Source of the DNA: Streptomyces macrolidinus
GTDB taxonomy: Bacteria; Actinomycetota; Actinomycetes; Streptomycetales; Streptomycetaceae
Length of the DNA: 44,753 nt
Assembly (NCBI RefSeq): GCF_023887685.1
Contig: NZ_JAMWMR010000040.1
Location: 1-44,753 of the forward strand
Direction: 5' to 3'
Position numbers and translations under genes: made by a program. Below, piece after piece: positions 1 through 6,853 of this stretch. The notes under the pieces were generated by a model. The model saw nothing but the letters and a program-made list of their open reading frames with translations. It was not told the DNA's origin and made no database searches. The first letter of the stretch is position 1. The number at the start of each line of letters is the position of its first letter.

Positions 1-172
1 GAGGCCCTAGCCGACCCCGAGGGCGGCCTCGTCGGCCTATGCGCAGGTCAGAGGGGTGGGACGTTCAGCCCCGCGGGCCGAGACCTTCGGCATCGGGCGC
101 GAGTGGGCGGACTCGAGGAGAGTAGGGGGTGTCAGGAGAACGATGACCTGAACATCCCTGAAGGGACCTGCC
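1..172. other. Left-edge non-coding stretch
   Basis: No convincing gene in these 172 bases. The upstream neighbour lies outside the window. The last 20 bases carry an AAGGGA-type ribosome binding site for the DoxX-like gene, preceded by a short inverted repeat (TCCCT/AGGGA) around 156-166. Confidence 0.5.
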
Positions 173-931
173 ATGACCGCGCACGAGCACTCTCACCGGG
201 GCCCGGTCTTCCGCCTGCCGCCCTTCCGCAGACGCCGGGAACCCGCACCCGGAGGACGCGAGCCCGCACCTGGACGCGAGCCGATGCCCGGACGTGAACC
301 CGCCCCCGGAGGACGTGAACCCGCTCCGGGACGTGAACCCGCACGCGGGCAGGAGTCCGCACGCCACACCGCCACATCCGCATCCGACGCCTCGGCACAC
401 GCCGTCCCCACGCGCACCGCAGGCGCCCGAGCTCTCGCGGCCCTGCGCCTTCTCACCGGATTCATCTTCCTGTGGGCGTTCCTGGACAAGACCTTCGGCC
501 TTCGCTATTCCACGCCGGCCGGCCAGGGCTGGATCGACGGAGGGTCGCCGACGGAGGGCTTCCTCAGCCGCGTCACGGTCGGACCGATGCAGTCGATCCT
601 GCGCTCGTGGGCCGGAGCCTGGTGGGCGGACTGGCTGTTCATGCTCGGCCTGCTCTTCGTCGGGGTGGCCGTCATGGCAGGCGTGGCGCTGCGCCTCGCC
701 GCAGTGGCCGGAACGCTGATGCTGGCGCTGATGTGGATCGCCTCCTGGCCCCCCGCCATCCACCGCGGGGACGGAACCCCGACCATGTCCACCAACCCGT
801 TCGACAACTACCACGTGATCTACGCGGCAGCCCTGATCGCCGTCGCGGCGGCGGGCGCGGGCGCCACCTGGGGCCTGGGCCGACCATGGGCCCGGCTGCC
901 GATCGTCCGCGACCACGCCTGGCTGCGCTGA
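173..931 (+). CDS. DoxX-like integral membrane protein with repetitive N-terminal extension
   Basis: A 252-residue protein. Residues 1-75 are hydrophilic and low-complexity, built on repeats such as REPAPG and GREPAPG. From about residue 83 there are four hydrophobic segments (LAALRLLTGFIFLWAFLDK; WLFMLGLLFVGVAVM; LAAVAGTLMLALMWIASW; VIYAAALIAVAAAGAGATWG). The four-helix layout with an early FLWAFLDKTFG stretch fits the DoxX/thiosulfate:quinone oxidoreductase large-subunit-like family, whose members are membrane redox or detoxification proteins. The start at 173 follows AAGGGA. It lies 67 bp upstream of the universal stress gene on the same strand, so it may be part of a stress group. The substrate is unknown and the repeat-rich head is unusual. 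Confidence 0.75.
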   Translation: MTAHEHSHRGPVFRLPPFRRRREPAPGGREPAPGREPMPGREPAPGGREPAPGREPARGQESARHTATSASDASAHAVPTRTAGARALAALRLLTGFIFLWAFLDKTFGLRYSTPAGQGWIDGGSPTEGFLSRVTVGPMQSILRSWAGAWWADWLFMLGLLFVGVAVMAGVALRLAAVAGTLMLALMWIASWPPAIHRGDGTPTMSTNPFDNYHVIYAAALIAVAAAGAGATWGLGRPWARLPIVRDHAWLR

Positions 932-965
932 CCGCGGTACCTGGAAGAACCCTTGCAACACCACG

Positions 966-984
966 GAATCGGGTCCCCCGATTC
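966..984 (+). promoter_or_regulatory. Perfect hairpin abutting the Usp ribosome binding site
   Basis: GAATCGGG (966-973) and CCCGATTC (977-984) form an 8-bp perfect stem with a 3-nt loop. The stem ends one base before the AGGAGGAGGAG ribosome binding site of the universal stress gene. It could protect the message end or modulate ribosome loading. Seen in sequence only; the function is inferred. Confidence 0.5.
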
Positions 985-998
985 AGGAGGAGGAGACC

Positions 999-1919
999 AT
1001 GCCCCGCACCATCACCGTGGGTCTCGACGGCTCGCCCGAGAGCCGTTCCGCCGCGGAATGGGCGGCCCGTGAAGCGACGCTGCGCGGACTGCCGGTCAAG
1101 CTGGTCCAGGTCTGGGAACCGATGTCCGAGCCCGTGGCCCTGGTACAGCTTCTCGGCGCCGACACCCGCCAGCACTGGACCGAGCGCATCCCGCGGGAGA
1201 CCGCCGAGAACCTGCGGGAGTCCTACCCCGGCCTCGAGGTCACCACCGAGCAGCTCACCGGAGGCCCCGCCGAGGTCCTGACCCGCGAGGCGCAGGAAGC
1301 CGAACTGCTCGTCCTCGGCTCACGCGGTCTCAGCGGGCTCGGCGGCTTCCTGCTCGGCTCGGTCGGCCTCGCCGTCGTGGCGCGCACCGACCGCCCCGTC
1401 GTCCTGGTCCGCGCCGCCGCCGACCGGACCAAGGGCAAGGAAGGCAGGAAGAGCGAGGGCGAAGGCGAAGGCCAGGACGCCGCCGACACCACCGTCCGCC
1501 CCGTCGTCCTCGGCGTCGACATAGCCGAGCCCCACGAGAAGCTCATCGAGTTCGCCTTCGACACCGCCGCCCGCCACAAGGCACCCCTGCGCGCCGTGCA
1601 CGGCTGGAACCCGCCGCCGTACTACGCCTACGGCATGGGCCTGGACGCCGGAGCGCACCAGGCGATGGCCCAGAGCGACGCCGCCGCCCTGGCCGAGGTG
1701 CTGCGCCCCTGGCGGGAGAAGTACCCCGACGTCGAGGTGGCCGAGGAGTGCCGCTGCGGCAGCCCGGCGAGCCTGCTCATCGAGGCCTCCCGTGATGCCT
1801 CGCTGGTCGTCGTGGGCCGCCGTATCCGCCGCGCCTCCGTCGGCGCCCACATCGGCTCCTTCACCCATGCGGTCCTGCACCACGCCACCGTCCCGGTCGC
1901 GGTGGTCCCGCACGACTGA
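999..1919 (+). CDS. Universal stress protein, tandem UspA domains
   Basis: A 306-residue cytoplasmic protein with two UspA domains (about 1-142 and 163-306), joined by a Lys/Glu/Gly-rich linker (KGKEGRKSEGEGEGQ). Each domain opens with a beta-strand and Asp (ITVGLDGS; VVLGVDIA). Each also carries the ATP-binding signature G-2x-G-9x-G(S/T): the first half has LVLGSRGLSGLGGFLLGS, while the second is less canonical (VVVGRRIRRASVGAHIGS). Tandem Usps of this size are typical of actinobacteria and are often hypoxia or stress induced. The start has a very strong AGGAGGAGGAG site. A strong terminator follows directly. Context (DoxX, lactate dehydrogenase) suggests a redox or low-oxygen stress role. 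Confidence 0.93.
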   Translation: MPRTITVGLDGSPESRSAAEWAAREATLRGLPVKLVQVWEPMSEPVALVQLLGADTRQHWTERIPRETAENLRESYPGLEVTTEQLTGGPAEVLTREAQEAELLVLGSRGLSGLGGFLLGSVGLAVVARTDRPVVLVRAAADRTKGKEGRKSEGEGEGQDAADTTVRPVVLGVDIAEPHEKLIEFAFDTAARHKAPLRAVHGWNPPPYYAYGMGLDAGAHQAMAQSDAAALAEVLRPWREKYPDVEVAEECRCGSPASLLIEASRDASLVVVGRRIRRASVGAHIGSFTHAVLHHATVPVAVVPHD

Positions 1920-1943
1920 CAACCTGACCGAGAGACGGTGAAC

Positions 1944-1973
1944 CGGCCGGGGGCGGCAGACCGCCCCCGGCCG
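1944..1973 (+). terminator. Rho-independent-type hairpin after the universal stress gene
   Basis: CGGCCGGGGGCGG (1944-1956) pairs perfectly with 1961-1973 around a 4-nt CAGA loop, 25 bp after the Usp stop. It lacks a U-tract, as is common for Streptomyces terminators. Confidence 0.8.
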
Positions 1974-2035
1974 TCCGCATGAGCGATCCCGGCCGCATGG
2001 GACGGGGGCGCGCACCGTTCGACGGGAGGAGAGCA

Positions 2036-3049
2036 GTGGAGATCATCGCGTACGGCGTCCTCGTGGACGAGGAGCCACTGCTGCGGGAAGAGTTCCGCAA
2101 GGCGTTCGGCGACCATCACGAGCTGCGCTGTCTCGGACTGTTCCTGGACAAGGACACCGTCCCGACCGCGCTCGGTCACGAGGTCGTGGTCACCGGCGCG
2201 AACGACACCCTGGACGCCGTGGTGCTGCGGGCACTGGCCGAGGGCGGCACACGGATGATCGCCCAACGGTCCACCGGCTACAACAACATCGACCTGAAGG
2301 CGGCCGAGGACCTCGGGCTCTCGGTATCCCGGGTCTCCTTCTACTCGCCGTACTCCGTCGCCGAGTTCGCCTGGACCCTGGCCCTCGCGATCGACCGCCG
2401 TATCGTCCGGGCCGCGCTGCGCACCCGGGACTTCGACTTCCGGCTCGACGGGCTGATGGGCCGCGATCTGCACGACCGTACGGCCGGGGTGGTGGGCACC
2501 GGCAAGATCGGCGCGGCGTTCGCGCGCATCGCCCATGGCTTCGGGATGCGGCTGCTGGGCTCCGACGTCGCGGAGAACCCCGAGTGCCTCGCCCTCGGCA
2601 TGGAGTACGTCCCGCGCGAGCGGCTGTTCGCCGAGTCGGACCTGATCAGCCTGCATGTGCCGCTGCTGCCGGACACCCACCACGTCGTCGACGCCACGAC
2701 CCTCGCGCTCATGAAGGACGACGCGATCCTGGTCAACACCGGGCGCGGCGGCCTCGTGGACACCGACGCCCTGCTGGAGACGCTGCGCACGGGGAAGCTG
2801 GGCGGTGTCGGCCTCGACGTGTACGAAGAGGAGGCCGGCGTGTTCTTCCTCGACAAGTCGCTGGAAGTCATGACCGACGAACGCCTCGCCCGGCTGATGA
2901 CCTTCAACAACGTCCTCGTCACCTCGCACCAGGCGTACTTCACCAAGGACGCCGTCGACCAGATCGTCCGGACCACGGTCGCCAACATCGAGGACCACTT
3001 CGCGGGCCGCCATGGCGAGAACACACTGGTGCGCCCCCGGGCGGCCTGA
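2036..3049 (+). CDS. D-2-hydroxyacid dehydrogenase (D-lactate dehydrogenase type)
   Basis: A 337-residue enzyme. I chose the GTG at 2036 because GGGAGGAG sits just upstream; an in-frame ATG at 1979 lies in the terminator tail. Visible features are the Rossmann motif GVVGTGKIGAAF around residue 147, the signature LVNTGRGGLVDTDAL with the substrate-binding Arg, VGLDVYEEE with the catalytic-relay Glu, and a C-terminal TSHQAYFT segment with the catalytic His. The HQAYFT form and the VSFYSPYSVAEF stretch favour D-lactate dehydrogenase over phosphoglycerate dehydrogenase. The likely reaction is NADH-dependent reduction of pyruvate to D-lactate, which would help regenerate NAD+ under oxygen limitation. 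Its neighbours (Usp upstream, oleate hydratase downstream) fit a stress island. Confidence 0.88.
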   Translation: MEIIAYGVLVDEEPLLREEFRKAFGDHHELRCLGLFLDKDTVPTALGHEVVVTGANDTLDAVVLRALAEGGTRMIAQRSTGYNNIDLKAAEDLGLSVSRVSFYSPYSVAEFAWTLALAIDRRIVRAALRTRDFDFRLDGLMGRDLHDRTAGVVGTGKIGAAFARIAHGFGMRLLGSDVAENPECLALGMEYVPRERLFAESDLISLHVPLLPDTHHVVDATTLALMKDDAILVNTGRGGLVDTDALLETLRTGKLGGVGLDVYEEEAGVFFLDKSLEVMTDERLARLMTFNNVLVTSHQAYFTKDAVDQIVRTTVANIEDHFAGRHGENTLVRPRAA

Positions 3050-3073
3050 CACCGGCCCCCACAGGGCAACCGT

Positions 3074-3136
3074 GGGACGGCCGACCCAATCGCCCCCTGG
3101 GCCCGTCGGCGTCTGACCAGGGACGATCGGCCCCTG
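3074..3136 (+). promoter_or_regulatory. Two DosR/DevR-like palindromes upstream of oleate hydratase
   Basis: GGGACGGCCGACCC at 3074-3087 and GGGACGATCGGCCCC at 3120-3134 both fit the GGGAC-N4-GNCCC pattern of DosR/DevR-type response regulators. Their centres are about 46 bp apart, and they lie 180-240 bp before the hydratase start. The Usp and lactate dehydrogenase genes nearby are typical members of such regulons. Binding is inferred. Confidence 0.45.
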
Positions 3137-3312
3137 CCCGCACCATCGCCGTACGACTTGACTGAGAGCTACAGGCGCCGGGCCCCAGATCCCCCCGACG
3201 CCACACGTGCACATCTCGGCCGCGGTCGCGGCCGAACGCCACCCGCGGTGCACGGCCTCCCGACCACCGTCGGGCTCCCGTGCGCCGCGGGCGGCCAGAA
3301 TGGAGAGTCGTC

Positions 3313-4902
3313 ATGACACACGCTCCGCAGCAGCCCCGCGCCTACTTCGCCGGTGGCGGCATCGCCTCGCTGGCCGCCGCCGTCTTCCTGATCCGCGACG
3401 GAGGCCTGCCCGGCGAGAACATCCACGTCCTGGAGGAACTCCCGCTCGTCGGCGGCGCGATGGACGGCGGCGGCGAGCCCGCCGGGTACGTCAGCCGCGG
3501 CGGACGGATGCTCGAGGACGAGGCCTACACCTGCGTGTGGAACCTCCTGGAGACCATCCCCACCCTCACCGACGACACCATGTCGGTCCGCGAGGAGATC
3601 CGGCAGTTCAACATCAAGTGGCCCACCGAGGCGAAGGCCCGCCTGATCGGCGAGGGCACGACCGTCCTGGACGCCGCCGACTACGGCCTCGACACCCATG
3701 ACCGGCTGGAACTGACCCGCCTGCTGATGCTGCCCGAAGCGGTCATCGGGGCCCGCCGGATCGAGGACTTCTTCTCCCCGCACTTCTTCCGGACCAACTT
3801 CTGGGCGATGTGGCGCACCACCTTCGCCTTCCAGACCTGGCACAGCGCCGTCGAACTCAGGCGCTACTTCCTGCGCTTCATCCAGGAGTTCCCGCGGATG
3901 CACACCCTCTCGGGCGTGCGCCGTACCCGGCTCAACCAGTACGACTCGATCATCCGCCCGGTGCGGGCCTGGCTGACGTCCCGCGGGGTGCGCTTCGAAC
4001 ACGGCGTACGCGTCGTCGACGCCGACTTCACCACGGCGGAGGACGGCACCCGCCGCGTCCACCGGCTGCACCTGGAGCGCGACGGACAGCCGGAGACCCG
4101 CGACCTCGCCGAGACCGACCTCGCCTTCCTCACCCTCGGCTCGATGACCGCCGACGCCTCCTACGGCAGCGACGACCGCGCACCGGAGCTGATCCGCGAC
4201 CTGCGCGACGGCGGCTGGCGGCTGTGGGAGACCATCGCCGCCAAGGCGGACGACTTCGGCCGGCCGGCCGCCTTCCACGGCAACGTGGACGAGGCCAAGT
4301 GGGAGTCCTTCACCCTCACCATGCGCAGCCCCCTGCTGCTGCACCGCATCGAGGAACTCTCCGGCAACCTCCCCGGCACCGGCGCGCTGATGACCTTCAA
4401 GGACTCCAACTGGCTGATGTCCATCGTCGTGCCGCACGCCCCGCACTTCGACGGCCAGCCGGAGGACGTGTACACCCTGTGGGGGTACGGCCTGTTCGTC
4501 GACAACGACGGCGACTTCATCGACAAGCCGATGGCCGAGGCCACCGGCCGGGAGATCCTCACCGAACTCCTCGGCCACCTCGGCATGTCGGACATCGAGG
4601 ACGAGGTCGCGGCGACCACCACCGTGATCCCGGTCATGATGCCGTACATCACCAGCCAGTTCGCCCCGCGCACCCCGAACGACCGGCCGCTGGTCATCCC
4701 GCGCGGCGCGGCCAACTTCGCCTTCCTCGGGCAGTTCACCGAGATCCCCGAGGACGTGGTCTTCACCGTCGAGTACTCCGTCCGCGGCGCCATGCACGCC
4801 GTCTACGGCCTCCTCGGCCTGCCCGACGAGATCCCCGGCATCTACCACGCCCTCGCCGACCCGAAGACCGCCTTCGGCGCGCTCAAGGCCGCGCTGGCCT
4901 GA
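3313..4902 (+). CDS. ohyA: Oleate hydratase (FAD-dependent fatty acid double-bond hydratase)
   Basis: A 529-residue member of the myosin-cross-reactive antigen/oleate hydratase family. The ATG at 3313 has GGAGAG upstream; an in-frame ATG 33 bp earlier has no site. The N-terminal FAD-binding segment reads YFAGGGIASLAAAVFLIRDG. It is followed by the family blocks GGAMDGGG, GGRMLEDEAYTCVWNLL, FFRTNFWAMWRTTFAFQ, FIQEFPRMHTL and, near the C-terminus, MPYITSQFAPR and GQFTEIPEDVVFTVEYS. The enzyme adds water to cis-9 unsaturated fatty acids to give 10-hydroxy acids. It is membrane-associated or cytosolic and thought to detoxify free unsaturated fatty acids. It is monocistronic, with two DevR-like boxes upstream and a strong terminator downstream. 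The length and motifs are complete. Confidence 0.95.
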   Translation: MTHAPQQPRAYFAGGGIASLAAAVFLIRDGGLPGENIHVLEELPLVGGAMDGGGEPAGYVSRGGRMLEDEAYTCVWNLLETIPTLTDDTMSVREEIRQFNIKWPTEAKARLIGEGTTVLDAADYGLDTHDRLELTRLLMLPEAVIGARRIEDFFSPHFFRTNFWAMWRTTFAFQTWHSAVELRRYFLRFIQEFPRMHTLSGVRRTRLNQYDSIIRPVRAWLTSRGVRFEHGVRVVDADFTTAEDGTRRVHRLHLERDGQPETRDLAETDLAFLTLGSMTADASYGSDDRAPELIRDLRDGGWRLWETIAAKADDFGRPAAFHGNVDEAKWESFTLTMRSPLLLHRIEELSGNLPGTGALMTFKDSNWLMSIVVPHAPHFDGQPEDVYTLWGYGLFVDNDGDFIDKPMAEATGREILTELLGHLGMSDIEDEVAATTTVIPVMMPYITSQFAPRTPNDRPLVIPRGAANFAFLGQFTEIPEDVVFTVEYSVRGAMHAVYGLLGLPDEIPGIYHALADPKTAFGALKAALA

Positions 4903-4920
4903 GCGCAGTGGCCGGTCCGA

Positions 4921-4960
4921 CCGGGGCGCGGGACGTGGTCGCCCACATCCCGCGCCCCGG
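4921..4960 (+). terminator. Long hairpin terminator after oleate hydratase
   Basis: CCGGGGCGCGGGA (4921-4933) pairs with 4948-4960. An inner GTGG/CCAC extension (35-38 with 43-46) closes a 4-nt loop. It begins 19 bp after the stop codon. Confidence 0.85.
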
Positions 4961-5040
4961 CGGTGCGTGCTCCGGTCGTACGCCGACACACACCCCGCCG
5001 CTGCTCGCGGGCCTCCGGTGCCGGGCGGACAGTAGGAGCC

Positions 5041-5523
5041 ATGACCGACATGCCCGGACCGCACCCGCAGCTCCCGCGCCACGAGACACCGGAGGAACGA
5101 GCCGACCGCAACCTGATCGAACTGCTCCAGGAACTGCGGGTCGTGCTGACAGGCGTGCAGATCGTCTTCGCCTTCCTGCTCGGCGTGGCCTTCACCAGCC
5201 GCTTCCCGTACCTGGACCACTTCCAGCACAGTACGTACGTGGTGACGCTGCTGCTCACCGTGATCGCCTCGGCCATCCTGGCCGCGCCCGTCGCCCTGCA
5301 CCGCGGCCTGTTCCACCGGGGCGTGAAGCCGCGCATCGTGGCCCTGTCCGCCCGCCTCGCCCAGATCGGGCTGGTCTTCCTCGCCCTGGCGCTCAACGGG
5401 GCCGTCCTGCTGCTGATGGCCATCGTGCTCGGACGAGTCCCGGCCGTCGTCATCACCGCCCTCACCCTGCTGCTCTTCGCCGGGCTCTGGCTCGTACTGC
5501 CGTGGGCACTGCGCCAGGAGTGA
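5041..5523 (+). CDS. DUF6328-like four-helix membrane protein
   Basis: A 160-residue protein. The ATG at 5041 has a GGAG-type site, and an earlier in-frame ATG falls inside the terminator. The N-terminus is soluble and charged (HETPEERADRNLIELLQELRV). Four predicted membrane helices follow: GVQIVFAFLLGVAFTSRF, VVTLLLTVIASAILAAPVAL, LAQIGLVFLALALNGAVLLL and AVVITALTLLLFAGLWLVL. The ER-x-DRNLxELLQELRVxxTGVQ head matches small actinobacterial DUF6328 membrane proteins of unknown function, which often occur near stress genes. It converges with the TDO-like gene, with only 33 bp between stop codons. Confidence 0.7.
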   Translation: MTDMPGPHPQLPRHETPEERADRNLIELLQELRVVLTGVQIVFAFLLGVAFTSRFPYLDHFQHSTYVVTLLLTVIASAILAAPVALHRGLFHRGVKPRIVALSARLAQIGLVFLALALNGAVLLLMAIVLGRVPAVVITALTLLLFAGLWLVLPWALRQE

Positions 5524-5556
5524 ACCGCCTTGGGGGAGGATCGTGATGACGGACCG

Positions 5557-6567
5557 TCAGCTTCGAGGCTCAGGGCGGGAAGGGGGCTCGCGCAGCAGGG
5601 ACAGCCGCCGCGCGGTCAGTTCGTCGACGACGTCCGTGCCCGCGCGCTTGGCGGACTCCGGGCCGGACGCCTCCATCAGCAGGCTCGGGATCTTCGTCCC
5701 GTCGAACCGGGCGCAGACCAGCCGGTGGGCCGCGTACACCCGCTGAAGGGCCGCGTCCAGCTCCAGGACCGCGGGGTCGTGGAGCCCCAGGGAGCGCAGG
5801 GAGGGCCGGGCCGCCCGCAGGGTCTTCACCAGCAGGGCGTGATCACGGGTCTGGAAGCCGCTGAAGCCCCGGCGGACCATCGGCGGAAGCATGGAGGGGC
5901 GCACCTCGTACTCGTAGTCCACGGGGCTGAGCCCGCCCGCGAACTTCATGGCGAGGGCGGAGTGGCGGCACATCTCCGACGCCAGCCCCAGCGCCCTGGT
6001 CGCCGCCCGCGCGTCGCCCGCCCGCAGTTCGCCCAGGAAGCACTGGACGCCCGCGACGACGGCCTGGATGAGGACGAAGAAGAGCTGGTGCCCGACCCGC
6101 CAGTGCTCGTGCGGGCGCGGGCAGTCGGTCAGCGCCGCGTCGTCGTCGGCGGTGTGCGCGGGGCAAGCGGCGGGCGGCACGGCGCCGTCCGGGTACTCCA
6201 GCAGGCAACGCCAGCCCGACGACAGCACGTCCAGGTCGCGCGGGTCCCCGCAGCCGCAGCGCTCCTGGTGCACGGCCACGACGTGATGCGTGTGCAGCCC
6301 GCCGAGGAGGAAGGCGTCCGTGGAGTGTTCCCTGGCCCGCGCGACCCCGAAGTAGACGTCGTGCTCGTCGTGTTCGTCGTACTCCTCGGCCCCCGGCTGG
6401 GGAATCACCGGGTCACCCGCAGGGTGCAGTACGGCGTCCACGGCATCCAACCGCCGTGCCGCCGCGGCTAGTTCGCCCATACGGCGCGGCAGGGCGGCCG
6501 GGTCCGCCAGGACCAGCCATGGTTCCCGACACACCGGACACTCGCGGGCCTCGTGCGCTGCGGCCAC
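5557..6567 (-). CDS. Diverged tryptophan 2,3-dioxygenase-like (TDO/IDO fold) protein
   Basis: A 336-residue protein with a GTG start behind GAGGGGGA. The middle and C-terminal parts track tryptophan 2,3-dioxygenase. GHQLFFVLIQAVVAG corresponds to the HQ-x-ELWF helix. FAGGLSPVDYEYEV followed by SGFQTRDHALL corresponds to the FRxYLxPASGFQS block. LDAALQRVYAAHRLVCAR followed by DGTK corresponds to the helix with the proximal heme His (about H281) and the GTKPGTGGS loop. The Gly/Ser loop is changed to GTKIPSLLMEASG, so substrate and activity may differ. The N-terminal 150 residues hold eight Cys, including CPVC and CGCG, suggesting a metal site absent from ordinary TDO. It is divergent from the CoA-transferase gene and is probably the left edge of the cluster. 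A PrnB-like cleavage or rearrangement role is possible. Confidence 0.5.
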   Translation of the reverse strand: MAAAHEARECPVCREPWLVLADPAALPRRMGELAAAARRLDAVDAVLHPAGDPVIPQPGAEEYDEHDEHDVYFGVARAREHSTDAFLLGGLHTHHVVAVHQERCGCGDPRDLDVLSSGWRCLLEYPDGAVPPAACPAHTADDDAALTDCPRPHEHWRVGHQLFFVLIQAVVAGVQCFLGELRAGDARAATRALGLASEMCRHSALAMKFAGGLSPVDYEYEVRPSMLPPMVRRGFSGFQTRDHALLVKTLRAARPSLRSLGLHDPAVLELDAALQRVYAAHRLVCARFDGTKIPSLLMEASGPESAKRAGTDVVDELTARRLSLLREPPSRPEPRS

Positions 6568-6853
6568 GGATCCCCCTCACCCTCAAAGCCATGACGCCGA
6601 CCACGCGGCGTCGAGCGATGACCATCGACACTAGGTCTCCGTCCCACCCGTTCCAGCGGGCCGTCACCGAACAAGCAACGCACTGCAACGACCGGGTCCG
6701 CGACGGCTGACGGCACTTGATGGCGGTGGTCATGTTCGCGTGGCCGGGATGGACAACACACGGGCGGACGCGGTCCGATGAACGAGCAGAGCCTTCACGC
6801 CGACCGGTCGCCCCAGGGCCTTCCAGCCCATGGTTCTCGAAGGTAGGGACTGC
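6568..6853. promoter_or_regulatory. Divergent intergenic region, TDO-like / CoA transferase
   Basis: 286 bp between two divergent starts must hold both promoters. No operator stands out. Short ORFs here lack ribosome binding sites and are unconvincing. Confidence 0.4.

Noticed and set aside
3169..5316. 715-codon open frame on the minus strand
   Set aside because: It is antisense to oleate hydratase, with low-complexity Val/Gly/Glu/Arg sequence.
6456..6710. Small ORF in the divergent gap before the CoA transferase
   Set aside because: It has no ribosome binding site and overlaps the TDO-like start on the other strand. Its Pro/Arg/Thr composition is typical of shadows.
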